A DNA stretch of 64,000 nucleotides from contig NC_067204.1 in the NCBI RefSeq assembly GCF_026262505.1, positions 21,483,300 to 21,547,299 of the forward strand, given 5' to 3'. Below the pieces are notes generated by a model. That model saw nothing but the letters and a program-made list of their open reading frames with translations. It did not search any database and was not told where the DNA came from. This DNA comes from Trichomonas vaginalis G3. Its lineage: Eukaryota; Parabasalia; Trichomonadida; Trichomonadidae. Below, piece after piece: positions 30,052 through 40,582 of this stretch (within the stretch, counting starts at the first letter, position 1; each line of letters starts with the position of its first letter). The position numbers and the translations under genes were made by a program.

Positions 30052-31491
30052 ATGCAAGTACAGTACAAATTCCGTCCTATCCCAAAGCGTGATGATATCT
30101 CAGAGATTAAACAGAATGCGCGCAGGGATAGTGTCAATCCGAAGGAGATTGATGATCATTGGTCAACTCTTTATCACGATACGTACATTAGGCATCCTCT
30201 TAACTTCAATTACAAAACAAACGCTCCACCAGAAGGCATAAGCATTGGTGGTGGTAACTTAGAACCAGATGCTGAAGAAATGAAAACAGATTACCAAAGA
30301 ACTTACAAACGTTTTGATAGATCTGACGTTCCAAAAAGAGCAGATCCACTACCATGCTCCGACATCATTAAAGGAGATGAACCGATACCCGAATCTACTT
30401 GCCATGCAGCTCTGAAAGAGGCTAACGAAGGCAGGCCTCCTTATGATAACGCAGAAGCTAAGGCAAGAAAGGCAGAAGGCGTTTCTTCTCACTTCTACTT
30501 CGGCTCAGATCCTAAATCTTTTGATACAACATACAATAACGACTTCATCGAACGTCCAATCGAAAAACCACCGACATACAATCTCGAATTACAGAAATCT
30601 CACGTCGAATTTGATAAATCCGCTGGTCTTGGCCCGCATCAGAAAGCCAGATCAAACCAGAAAGCAAAACAAAATTATCCACAAGTTGCAGACGCCAAAA
30701 TCATGGATATGAACAAAGCAAACTTCGATATAGGCTATGATAAGCCAAACTACCAGACAACAATGGGATCTTCCCTCTACAAACCGTCAAAACTTGCAGG
30801 ACGTCCAGAAACTTTCAAGGCTCCTCCATGCGCTGTTCTTAGTGATCATGGTGATGCTGGCAACTCAAGTATGTGGAAGTCCAACTATACAACCGATTTT
30901 ACCAACAGACAACCAATTCCAAATCCAATTGATAAAGCTCAGCTTCGTGATACTCATTTCGATCCAGGACATGAAAAGAACGAATGGCCAGATCGTAACA
31001 AGAAGGTTGAGACCGTCCGTCCAGAGCGTCTTACAGTTAACCTCCAAGAATCAAATATTGTTTTCAAAGGTGATGGCCAAGGACGTTATCAAACAACATC
31101 ATCCGATCTTATTGGTAATTACGATCGTACAAAGGATGGCCGCGGCAAGTTTGTTGATGCTCGCGACGATCATCTTTTCCTTGGTCAAGATAATCCGGAT
31201 TACAGTACAACAGCAAAGGATTTCAACAAACTGGCCGGTACAGGAAAACCAGCTGAGAAGGGCGTAGACCTTCACCACCTTCGAGGAGTCGGATTTGCCA
31301 CAGGAGGCACTTTCGATCCATACTACGAGGAGAAAGCTGATCAGAAGAAGGAAGTTAGATACGGACCAACTGTTAAAGTCGATCCAACTTACTTCACTTC
31401 TTCACATTTCGAGTTGAATTCCACTGGAGCCCAAGGAAACGACTGGGGTACAACTTACTTCGAGGAAATTTGTCGTCCAAAGATATATTAA
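30052..31491 (+). CDS. Probable axonemal microtubule-associated protein with repeated short motifs
   Basis: 479 aa, intact. It is hydrophilic, without membrane segments, and made of repeated units of the form SHFYFGSDPKSFDTTYNNDF, NIVFKGDGQGRYQTTSSDLI, DHLFLGQDNPDYSTTAKDFN, each ~50-60 aa. This F/Y-x-G...Y-x-T-T-x-x-x-F pattern is shared by extended microtubule inner or surface proteins of cilia (SAXO, PPP1R32/TEX45-like). I cannot name the exact orthologue. Codon use is less AT-biased (more C-ending codons) than in the neighbours, as in highly expressed genes. It is divergent from the SPEF2-like gene across a 340-bp promoter region. The stop TAA is followed by A, giving the TAAA polyadenylation context usual in Trichomonas. 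Confidence 0.65.
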   Translation: MQVQYKFRPIPKRDDISEIKQNARRDSVNPKEIDDHWSTLYHDTYIRHPLNFNYKTNAPPEGISIGGGNLEPDAEEMKTDYQRTYKRFDRSDVPKRADPLPCSDIIKGDEPIPESTCHAALKEANEGRPPYDNAEAKARKAEGVSSHFYFGSDPKSFDTTYNNDFIERPIEKPPTYNLELQKSHVEFDKSAGLGPHQKARSNQKAKQNYPQVADAKIMDMNKANFDIGYDKPNYQTTMGSSLYKPSKLAGRPETFKAPPCAVLSDHGDAGNSSMWKSNYTTDFTNRQPIPNPIDKAQLRDTHFDPGHEKNEWPDRNKKVETVRPERLTVNLQESNIVFKGDGQGRYQTTSSDLIGNYDRTKDGRGKFVDARDDHLFLGQDNPDYSTTAKDFNKLAGTGKPAEKGVDLHHLRGVGFATGGTFDPYYEEKADQKKEVRYGPTVKVDPTYFTSSHFELNSTGAQGNDWGTTYFEEICRPKIY

Positions 31492-32159
31492 ATTTTGTTT
31501 CAGAGTTAAAAGTTATTTATATCACTTTTTTTATTATGCAATTTCAAACCTCATTTTCATGATAAAAGTTCCCATTGGGCACCTGAATATATTGAGTTAG
31601 AAGTGAAAATGTGTTCAATAACTTTCAAAATCATATTGAAAATTTCAATTTTTCGAGACATATTATAATAAGCTTCTGAAATCATATTGTACATAAAAAA
31701 GTAAATGAAAAGGAAGTCACCATCATGACGTTACCATTTTGATGACTGGGTTGTCCATCATACAAACTTCAATGAAATGGAAGTCACCAATAGGTTATAT
31801 ATTTCCTTTAAGGGTGCCGGAAAGTGAAGTGAAAGCTATTACAAAAACAACACTTTTCAAACCCATAAAATCATTTTTATTTTGTTTTGTTTATATGAGT
31901 ATAAACCTTAAGTGATGATGTATCATAGTATCATATTCAAACTAAGTGAAAACGATGTTTATAATTATAAGGTTATCGAAAACATAAAAAATCATACAAA
32001 ATTTTTAAAATCTGGAAGGGAAAAAGTGCATTTATCTCAACATATGAGAATTGAAAATAAACTTTGTTCTGTAAAACTTTTAGTATAACTATTGAAATTT
32101 TGTGTTTAATGTATCTCACTGGCTTAAACACAATATTGGAGGACTAGATACAAACCTAA
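31492..32159. other. Intergenic, AT-rich, with element end
   Basis: No gene seen. tttaagggtgccggaaagtg (31807-31826) is an inverted match to cactttccggcacccttaaa at 35609-35628 (see findings). Two short repeats, ggaagtcaccatc and ggaagtcaccaat, flank tgatgactgggttgtccatc. Confidence 0.5.
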
Positions 32160-32466
32160 TTAAACTTTGAATGAGACCATTTCGACTGGAAACCGCTACC
32201 ATTGGGTTTGTTCCCTAATGGTAATTAGCAGAATCCAGTGAGATGGTAGTGCAATCGGTCTTAGTTTTGAAGTAACCCACTAATTAGATCTCGACACTTT
32301 TTAACAAGTGCCAAATGTTTTCTATAAAATATCTAGTATCTTGTACCTAGATATCATTTCTGCAGTATCAGCCCCTGCCATGGAATAACCAGGGACTAGA
32401 TAGGCCCGCAAGTTCGAAAATTGCGAAACAGTTTACTTCAAACTGGAAGTATCCAAGACATCAATA
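32160..32466. other. Stem-loop-rich region, possible structured RNA
   Basis: A nested hairpin at 32178-32255 pairs ACCAT/ATGGT, ACTGG/CCAGT and TACCATT/AATGGTA around ggg..ccc. Smaller hairpins follow: GCAAgttcgaaaaTTGC, CAGTTTacttcAAACTG and CCCTG...CAGGG. The sequence is less AT-rich than its surroundings. No known RNA recognised. Confidence 0.35.
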
Positions 32467-33009
32467 TCATAGAAATAAAAACCTTAGTATATACACTACT
32501 AATATATGTTTCAATATCATTAATATCTTTACTACAAATGAAGTTATGAGCAATACTCGAAGAACAACAGCTAGAACTAAATCATAACCTGTATAACTTT
32601 TCAACGGTGAATATGAAAAAGAATTTGAAGCAGCTGTTGCCATGGTTATTGAGCCAGAAAAAGGTATAACTTTGAGTAGTTTCTGCAAGTATACCTTAAC
32701 GTTATCTAGAGTTTGAATAAAATTAGCTTTTCTTGATTCGTTCAGAATATCTTCTTGGGCGCACTTAAATGTACCACGGCTCCATGAAACTGTTTGACCA
32801 ACAGATTTACATTTGAGATTGTCTTCAAGTGCACCTGTAATAAAATCTGTAACGATGTTTATACGTATATTTTGCCAAGATGATTCTTTAATTTTTCTCT
32901 TTTGTGGTTTAATTGAAGTAAGATCTATTTTTGGAACAAGCCATTTTTCATTTTCATTATGTAAACACTTAAAATCATGAGATCTTGCCAAAATAAGCAG
33001 ACAATGCAT
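32467..33009 (-). CDS. Unknown 180-aa protein
   Basis: ATG start, no known domain. The C-terminal ~45 residues are very hydrophobic (LVLAVVLRVLLITSFVVKIL, then LVVYILRFLFL), possibly one or two membrane helices; the middle is Ser/Thr-rich. Base composition is less AT-rich than flanking DNA. The frame could instead be a fortuitous ORF inside a repeat, since the opposite strand is also largely open in pieces. Low confidence. Confidence 0.35.
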   Translation of the reverse strand: MHCLLILARSHDFKCLHNENEKWLVPKIDLTSIKPQKRKIKESSWQNIRINIVTDFITGALEDNLKCKSVGQTVSWSRGTFKCAQEDILNESRKANFIQTLDNVKVYLQKLLKVIPFSGSITMATAASNSFSYSPLKSYTGYDLVLAVVLRVLLITSFVVKILMILKHILVVYILRFLFL

Positions 33010-33629
33010 TTGAATTATGATTGTTAAAATTGAATTAATTGAAATTAATTCAGAGTCATACCGGGTACCAACTTTCTGAAATTTGATGCATCTAATATTG
33101 ATTTATTTTTGCCCAAGAACCACGTTTTTTTTTTATGATTTCATTTCTGAAATTTGTTTTTGTGATGGCGATATACATATCCAGCAAATCATCATGCATA
33201 TTTCGATAGATTTCTTGGAAAATGCATCCCGGTAGATACACTAAAAAACGGGCATTTTTACATGGTTTACAATTGTAAAGTAGAATTTTTGGAAATTACA
33301 GTGCACTCACCCTCAACACTTTAATTAAAACCACATTAGATTAGCTGGGGATTGCAATTGCTATGATTTGAATGGAATTATTTCAATGAATGACATAATT
33401 ATTTCATCTAAACTCATCGCCCATGTTTTAATTATATATAGCATATATTTCCGTATTTTTAGAGCTTTATACATGCAAATTCTTTATTTGACTCAAATTT
33501 TTATATATAAAATCTACGATATCGAATTGATCCTATTGTTGACATTTAAATTTAAATTCATATGCCGTTTTGATAATATATGATAAGTTTAGTCTTAAGA
33601 ATTTCAGATTTTAAAAATATCAGATCAAA
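33010..33629. other. Intergenic spacer
   Basis: AT-rich; the 71-codon frame at 33368-33583 has no support as a gene. Nothing else recognised. Confidence 0.5.
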
Positions 33630-34664
33630 TTAGTAAAATCTCTGATTTCTTATATAATTTAGAGCTTTTGATTTTCCTTGGCGAATTTGATTCAAAGAAA
33701 GCTTCTTATCCCATGGTGCAAATAATTGATAAAGATTGAAATTTTCTTCGATTAAGCAACATCTTACATAAAGTTTAAGGGCAACTTCCATGTTTGGAAT
33801 CCTTCCATTAATATAAGGTGGTGAATATTGGAAACCGTTTTCGCAAGCAGGAGCGATATATCCATGACGCTGGATTAGATCATATATTTTCTGGGTTTTT
33901 ATATTTGAAGATCTTATTAAGTTTTCGAAACTTGTCATTCTAAGAGCGCCCATCAGGCCGATTGCTGTTAATCCAATATCATTTCCGCTATAATTCCAGA
34001 ATCTTTGCGTGAGCATAATTGAAAATGGATCTGGTTTATCCTTGTTTTGATAGTAGAATAAGTCAAAATTGATTTCATCTTTTGTTGCTAATGATCTTAA
34101 TGCATTATTGTATTCTACGCAATTTGTAGCAATGCCTATTGTGTCCTTAAGACTTTTTGGTCTATCAATGGAGTAAGTTTGTCCATCAATGATTGCTTTG
34201 ATATTTAAGTTTACACCTTCTTCAAGAATGGCTGGAATATCGCACGTACAGCCAAACATAATAATCTTTATATTCTTATGGCTTAAGATGTTTGAGAGAT
34301 ATGTAGTAGTTTGCTGAGAGAATGGAGTTTTAATTAAAAATCCTTGCTGGAGCTCAATTGATACATGTGAAGAGTTTGAACTAGGAAATCCACTCTTGAA
34401 GCATTCAGCTATTTGTAGAATTCCAAGTGAATGTGAGTGATAACCTAATTGAAAACCTTCGCAATCAATTGCAACTCTTACCTCTTCTCCATTGTTTAAT
34501 CTTGTAAGAATATCCATGGCAGATGCATTAAAAGCATTCTGATTTAGATTTTGAGTTACAGGAAGATGGTTAACACCTGTAATCATGCATGGTACTGATT
34601 GAGGTATCATTAATAATGAAATGTGAAATGATACAAATTTTCTGATGATTATACATGTTAGCAT
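33630..34664 (-). CDS. DEDD-family 3'-5' exonuclease (RNase D/EXD1-like)
   Basis: 344 aa. The exonuclease core shows motif I VAIDCEGFQLG (Asp and Glu metal ligands), motif II IIMFGCTCDIPAI (Asp) and motif III region RFWNYSGNDIGLTAIGLMGA with an Asp four residues after Tyr. Such enzymes trim RNA or DNA 3' ends using two metal ions; EXD1-like forms can be RNA-binding scaffolds. The N-terminal ~50 residues contain a hydrophobic segment (MLTCIIIRKFVSFHISLLMI), and a later ATG may be the true start. The C-terminal ~90 aa are helical and unassigned. It stands alone. Exact motif III spacing should be checked by profile search. Confidence 0.7.
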   Translation of the reverse strand: MLTCIIIRKFVSFHISLLMIPQSVPCMITGVNHLPVTQNLNQNAFNASAMDILTRLNNGEEVRVAIDCEGFQLGYHSHSLGILQIAECFKSGFPSSNSSHVSIELQQGFLIKTPFSQQTTTYLSNILSHKNIKIIMFGCTCDIPAILEEGVNLNIKAIIDGQTYSIDRPKSLKDTIGIATNCVEYNNALRSLATKDEINFDLFYYQNKDKPDPFSIMLTQRFWNYSGNDIGLTAIGLMGALRMTSFENLIRSSNIKTQKIYDLIQRHGYIAPACENGFQYSPPYINGRIPNMEVALKLYVRCCLIEENFNLYQLFAPWDKKLSLNQIRQGKSKALNYIRNQRFY

Positions 34665-35135
34665 GTCTTATGTAATACAGGAAATCGGTTTGAAAGGATT
34701 GTTAAGTTCATGTCTTATGATTGTATTCTGAATTATTGTCATATGAGACGATCTCTCAAATTTGAATAATGATTCAAAAAAAATTGATGAAATTTTCTTA
34801 CCGGAATTTATTCGATGCAGTTTTTTAAAAGAGATAAAAATTAGACGCATATAAATTGTTATTTCAAATATCAAACTTTAGACCGTTGATAGAACCGTTT
34901 CAGATTTTTGTTGGAAACCAAAATATTTGATAATGTATTCCATAACGAAATACATTGTATATAGTTATAAATAAGTTTTTAGTTTATGAATTTATATAAT
35001 GTCCAAATATATGTTATTTTAGAAATGAAATTAATTCAATAAAATACCCATAGTACAATTTGGAGAATCTTTGAAATACAACGAATGCTTATTCTTTCAT
35101 ATACTATTTTGTTAACTTTCTCTTAATTTCAAAAG
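34665..35135. other. Intergenic spacer
   Basis: AT-rich. The 68-codon frame at 34668-34874 has no domain and is probably chance. Nothing else seen. Confidence 0.5.
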
Positions 35136-35600
35136 TTAAGTATACGCCTGGTCCCCTATTTTCGTAGTTATTCCTCCATGTGATATTAAGAGATTCACTA
35201 CCTTATTTGCCAATTGATAATCAGGACTAGATCCGCATTGATCTTCTGCGCCCCTTCGGCAACTTATTTCACGTATAACAGCTAAGTCAAGGGGAGTTAG
35301 ATCATTATACCTAAAGGATTTATTGTAGCACCATGAGAAATTAATAGTTCAATGACTTTGTCATCATCCATCATTGAAGCTAAATGAAGAGGTGTATTCC
35401 CATCATGGTTATTTGCATTGACAGTGGCACGGTTTGAAAGTAGAAGTTCAACCAAATCATTGGAGTTTCTTTCCATATCAAAAGAATTTACAAAATCATC
35501 ATTTAAGAAATCATGTCAATAATCATTAACATAGCGTTTCGTGATATTTTTACATTCAAAGAATATGGCATGATGGAGAGCAATATCACCACGATAATCG
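35136..35600 (-). pseudogene. Ankyrin-repeat gene fragment
   Basis: Reading leftwards, the sequence gives YRGDIALHHAIFFE, then LLLSNRATVNANNHDGNTPL and LLISHGATINP in several frames, ending LLISHGGITTKIGDQAYT and a stop near 35136. These are typical Trichomonas ankyrin units, broken by frameshifts and stops. The fragment has no start and ends ~10 bp from an inverted-repeat end at 35604. Confidence 0.75.
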
Positions 35601-35629
35601 CGTCACCTCACTTTCCGGCACCCTTAAAT

Positions 35630-37227
35630 TATAGATCCAAGGTGATGTGATTTTTGCATCCCTGGGATGGACGATACACCCAAAGTGTCACCTTTTTTGG
35701 GATAACATGAATTTTAAATATCATGAGAGTTCTGCAAACCATATGCACAATATCTATTCAGCCTGACTTCTTGTATATATGAGTTAGACTTCTTAAATAT
35801 TGTGCTTGGGGCGATATAAGTATTTCCGAGATTACCATCGTGCTCTATAGTATGCTACTTCTCCCTGGTTCTAGCTCAGTTCCAAGGATATTGGCGTTCA
35901 AGGATTTGGCAAGGTCCTTCCGAAGTCTCTCATTCGATGAGAGATTTCGGAAAAATCTTGCCTTAAAGTACTCCAACTCTTGTTCTTTTGTTCCTAAATA
36001 GTGAGAAAAGTTATTTGACTACTTAAGGTAGAGATTATCCGAGGTCCCTCATTTGATGAGAGGCCTCGGATAATCTCTGCTTTAAAATTGTACACTTGTA
36101 GTCCATGAGAGTGTAAGTATACATTGATAGGACAGCTTTCTTCTGAAGTCTTAGATTTGATGAGAACCTCAGAAGAAAACTGTCATATTTTATAGTAAAA
36201 GGAGTTTCAGGAGCTCCAAAGCTCCCTTTCGTAAGGATTAGGAGCTTTGGAGCTCCTGGTTCGTAGATGTGTTTCGCATCTTTCATCAGCAAAGGACATT
36301 TACCATCTGGGACTCTGTTGATGGAGACTCAGGAGCTCCAAAGCTCCCTTTAGTAAGGATTAGAAGCTTTGAAGCTCCTGGTTCGTAGACGTGTTTCGCA
36401 TCTTTCATCAGAAGAGGCCCAAATGGTAAATAGCCTCTGCTGATGAGCTTCAGGAGCTCCAAGACTCCCTCTCGTAACGATTAGGAGCTTTGTAGCTCCT
36501 GAAGGTAAGGTAGGATTGCTCTGATCTCTAATCAGTAGATGCCATGCCTCATTATGAACTCTACTGACAAGAGATCAAGAGCTCCAAGGACTCCTTTTTT
36601 AGTTAGTGGCGTTCTCACCATTTAGTAGGATTGCTGATCCTACTAATGAAGTGATCACTTAGTATACGTTTTGAATAAATTGAATTTTTTTTAGAATTTA
36701 GTATTTTTTATAGACATCACATGTATATTATAAATACATAAATATATTCTTTAATTCAAAAAATTCAATTCGGTTTTGGGATGGGCATCCCAGCCCCAAG
36801 TATTCAATTTTATTCAATTTTTAAAGAATTTTGGGTTGGGATGCCCAGACCAAAACAAGCTTTATATTTTGATGTGTAGATACGTATGTGTGCATCATTG
36901 TTGTGTTATATATTATGTTTTTAATGAAAAAAAATCTGATTCAAAAAAAATTATCACTAATTAGTTGATAATATAAAGAAAAAATAGATAAATTGTATGT
37001 TTTGAGAGTATTTATCCACATTCACTCATATGAATTTCATTAAATAGTGTCTTTTTACTCCCAAATTTATTTTGAATTATTGAAATCAAAGAAAAAAAAT
37101 CAGAAAAATTTCTCGAAATTTTTATTTTCAAAAAAAATTTGGATTTTATATTGAAAACTGACACTGGGAGGACGATAGGGCTGGGATTGGAGATACCCCG
37201 CTCACTTGGGAAAAATACGGATCTATA
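35630..37227. mobile_element. Hairpin-array element A (Mutator-like, non-autonomous)
   Basis: 1,598 bp with perfect 9-bp terminal inverted repeats (TATAGATCC at 35630, GGATCTATA ending 37227) and a 9-bp target duplication cccttaaat at 35621-35629 and 37228-37236, as Mutator-like elements make. No coding sequence. The middle (35900-36660) is a row of perfect or near-perfect stem-loops. Subterminal parts carry ccctgggatgg and tttgggataac, also found in element B. Confidence 0.85.
36208..36510. repeat. Tandem stem-loop units in element A
   Basis: Three units start with caggagctcc at 36208, 36330 and 36451 (period 122, 121). Each holds an inverted repeat AGGAGCTCCAAAGCTCC / GGAGCTTTGGAGCTCCT around cctttcgtaaggatta. 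Upstream are other hairpins of different sequence: GAGATTATCCGAGG/CCTCGGATAATCTC (36031-36080) and GACAG...CTGTC (36131-36183). Confidence 0.85.
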
Positions 37228-37346
37228 CCCTTAAATGAATCCATGTTTTATTATATGAAATAAAAGAAATTAATATACCAATAACGTTTAAATTTGTAAT
37301 ACTAATGAAAAATCTAACCGTATGCAATTCCGTGCATTGCTCAGAT

Positions 37347-38478
37347 TCATTTTTTATTAAAATATCGGCAAATTAAAATAATAAGCAAAAACGTCAATAG
37401 CCAAGCCATCGGATGTTCCTCAAAGTAATCGCGGAGTTGATCAGAAATACTGATTTCTGCGCCATGATTTTTAAGAAGTTTCACAATTTCCAAATGTTTC
37501 TTTTACCTTGCCAACTGAACTGGCGTATCTCCAAATAGACCTTTTGCACTGACATTTGCTCCGTGAGACAGAAGGAGTTCAACCATTTTTTATCATTAGA
37601 GGATATCGCGTAATGTATAGCAGTGTTACCAAGGATATCTTTTTCATTGGCATTTGCTCCATGAGAAAGAAGAACGGCAACCATTTCTTTATCACCGGAT
37701 TTCGAGGCAAAATGTAGAGGAGCATTTGCTCCGTGAGAAAGAAGGATTGCAGCCATTTCATTGTTACCAGAATTCGACGCATAAAGAAGAGCAGTATTAT
37801 TATCATTACCTTTTGCATTTACACCTATTCCATGTGAGATTAGAAGTTCTGCGACATTTTTCCCTCCGTAGCGCGCTTCTTTGATGAGAGCATTTTTCCC
37901 AAATTTATCTGCTGCATTCATATTTGCACCATGAGAAATAAGAAGCTCTGCTGTTTCTTTACCCTCCATTCGAGATGCTACCATGAGAGGAGTTTCTCCA
38001 TCAAAATTTCTTGCGTCGATAATTGCTCCGTTCTTAATAAGAATTTCTGCTATTTCGGTACAATTAAATTGAGCTGAATAATGTAAAGCTGTATTTTCGA
38101 AAAAATCACTTCCTCGAATTTTTGAACCATGTGAAGTAAGATATTCACAAAGTGATGGTATGAGAAAGTTTATTGAAAAAACTAATGAATAACTGAAATA
38201 TTCTTCTTGATCCAAGTCAAAAGAAAAGGCTTCATAATTGTGGAAGTCACCACAATCTTGCAAATTCAGCTTTAATTTGTATTCTTTTTCTAGAAATGAA
38301 ATCATACCAATATTGTGCGAAATAATTGCATATGTCATGCATTCTTTATCTGGCGTTTGTTCTTTCAAACATTCAGTCATGATGTATGAATTTCCATGCA
38401 AAAATGAAAATTGAAGACAAAGAGGAGTGATTGGTAATGTGAATTTCGTTCTTAACAATTTGAAACATTCGGTAAATA
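37347..38478 (-). pseudogene. Ankyrin-repeat protein gene, 5' end lost, frameshift and nonsense
   Basis: The reading frame begins in the middle of the family (ECFKLLRTKF) with no ATG; the usual ~200-aa MSDQD... N-terminus is absent. About six ankyrin repeats follow (e.g. ENTALHYSAQFNCTEIAEIL, GKETAELLISHGANMNA). A frameshift near 37590 and a stop in place of one codon near 37508 break the end. The last part reads LLKNHGAEISISDQLRDYFE and a membrane-like WLLTFLLIILICRYF, then a stop at 37347. The 5' side is joined directly to a beta-propeller gene. Confidence 0.8.
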
Positions 38479-39204
38479 GATTTCTATGGCTGGTAGAGGT
38501 AATACAAGGTATTGGCTGACTTCCCAATTGCCTTTTTCGTATACAGAAAAGATACAAAGTGAAGAACTGGCGACACAATAATAAATCGCAGATTTCGGAG
38601 TAACTTTAAGTACTGCTGACAACGGGTCGTTGTTTTGCGATGAGAATATGATGTTTTGGGTATTAGAATATGTCAATCTTAAGTAAGTATCGGACTTTGA
38701 ATTGAAAAATACAAAATTTGAAGTTAATGATGGGGCAAAAATAGAAAATGACTTAATTCCATTAGTAAATATCCTCGATTCTTGGATCTGTTTGCCAACA
38801 GTATATGAATAAAGGTCTCCTTCGGAATCCGCTGAGAGAATTCCATCATCTGAAGGTGTGAAGCTCATAAACTTTAGATTTGATGTGGATTTTCTTGTGA
38901 AAACCGTAACTTCCTTTTTATTATCTGTATCATATAAAACAAGTCTTCCGTTAGCGAAACTAATAGCCAACAAGTTCGATTTATTTGCAATTGCTATCGC
39001 AGTTATCTTATCTTGGTTGATTAGATCATCTTGAAGACGTGTAAAAGTTTCAAATGGAGGATAAGATTCAATAATTCTGGCGCGGCTTGTCAAAAACAAA
39101 TACTTTTTCATGTTGTGTGTTTCTCCAATAATGTAAATGTCTTCGTTACTTTCGCCAGTATCAAACTTCCAAGGATGTCGTGTAACATCGATGGGTTTGT
39201 TCAT
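38452..39204 (-). CDS. Beta-propeller (WD40-like) protein, C-terminally truncated by ankyrin fusion
   Basis: 250 aa from MNKPIDVTRHPWKF (ATG at 39204; the frame extends upstream through a poly-C tract, probably leader). Repeated blade-like stretches (AIAIANKSNLLAISFANGRL, FMSFTPSDDGILSADSEGDL) indicate a propeller of three to four blades, about half the usual seven. At about 38478 the sequence passes into an ankyrin gene in another frame and stops ten codons later. So the 3' half of the propeller gene has been replaced. Resembles N-termini of vesicle-tethering or trafficking WD proteins, but the specific family is unknown. Probably a broken gene. Confidence 0.6.
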   Translation of the reverse strand: MNKPIDVTRHPWKFDTGESNEDIYIIGETHNMKKYLFLTSRARIIESYPPFETFTRLQDDLINQDKITAIAIANKSNLLAISFANGRLVLYDTDNKKEVTVFTRKSTSNLKFMSFTPSDDGILSADSEGDLYSYTVGKQIQESRIFTNGIKSFSIFAPSLTSNFVFFNSKSDTYLRLTYSNTQNIIFSSQNNDPLSAVLKVTPKSAIYYCVASSSLCIFSVYEKGNWEVSQYLVLPLPAIEIYLPNVSNC

Positions 39205-39569
39205 TTTGTGATAGTTGGGGGGGGGGGAAAAAAATTGATACAATTCAAAATTATCGTCCAAAATTTCGAACATTATATTGTTAAATTAGACTATCAGTTC
39301 GTTTTATAAAATTCGCGAAATTGTCGGTTTTGACAAAAAGTGATTCAAAATCGAATCATCAAAAATCATCTCATATGCCTCCTCCAAAGATATATCATTC
39401 GTTGGATACTCAAATAGGCATCATATATTTGCATGAAATCAAGCAAATTTTGCGCTTGAAATTTACATTCATGGGAAACACTATCCTTAATCATGAGAAA
39501 AAGCAATATCAAATCATAGCATTATATTTATGACCTGCAACACGTTCTTCACATAAAAAAATCATTAAA

Positions 39570-40130
39570 TTAGTCTAAAATAAGTAGAAATAAGCATGTA
39601 TTTAGTATGTGTAGTAATTGAAAAGAATACATTTGGATTATATTTGTTAAACAAAATTTGTTTGGAACTACTCCAGTAAATTTGAAACCTGATAGAAGGA
39701 AGCATGTAAAGCAACAAGTTCCTTGTTTAAAACATGTATTTGTTTCCATAAATATTCGATATGTCTTATATGGAGTTTCGGAATTGATTTTATATGTCTT
39801 ACTTTTATTTGTTGGACAAAGTTTATTTCCATTCCAATCTGAATATAAAAACTCACGGCAAAATGAATCGTTAACGTAAAAAACTTCAACTTTATCTTCT
39901 GGATTTGTGTATCCATACACATGAATAGTGTTTGGAGGTACATCTCCAGTATATGATAAAAATGATATTGACTTAAGAATAAAAGGAGCTGGAGACAGTA
40001 TATCAAAATAAGGAGCTGAACTTGTAGACCACCATGCGCATGAAGTTTTCCACTCTGTGAGGCACTGAGGGTTTGGAGTTCCAATTAACTTAAAGTCTGA
40101 ATATGAAACATCAATTCCTGCGATTGGAAA
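39570..40130 (-). pseudogene. Fragment of a trichomonad multicopy surface-protein-like gene
   Basis: Continuous coding in one frame from about 40130 (no ATG) to a stop at 39570. It starts near SYSDFKLIGTPNPQCLTEW and continues YTGDVPPNTIHVYGYTNPED, then a Cys-rich end CFKQGTCCFTCFLLSGFKFT. Regular Cys/Trp and beta pattern resemble a galactose-binding-like or discoidin-type domain, but I am not certain. The missing start and a poly-A-rich upstream (40130-40150) suggest a truncated copy. A shorter relic of the same sequence (tttggagttccaattaa) lies near 43337. Confidence 0.5.
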
Positions 40131-40582
40131 AAAAGTCTTTTTTTGAATTTTTTTTTGGCTTGAACATCATGCTTCATTGGCATCTGCATATAATAACAAA
40201 CTTAGATATTTATAAAATATGCAATAATCTCATATATCACTTCCAAATTCTGGACTGCTTATTAGATATCCCTTGCATTCCATGAAATTAAAAGAAATTT
40301 GTTGAAAAATATATACATGTTTAACTTATAACTTTATATGTAACTTCCAAAAGCAAATAACGCTTTTATCATGCGCATCTGGATGAAAATATTAATGATT
40401 TAGACGTTTCTGTTGTTATTGGGTTATTTCATATCTACAAATTTAATCAAATTGCATAAAAGAAATCCGATATTATACCTTAGTGCTTTTCCGCTGAAAT
40501 AGTATAGTATTTATTTTCCGAATATAGTTTTAAAGATATTTTAAATGGTAAAATTGAAATGCGTTCTTATAATAAATTATTT

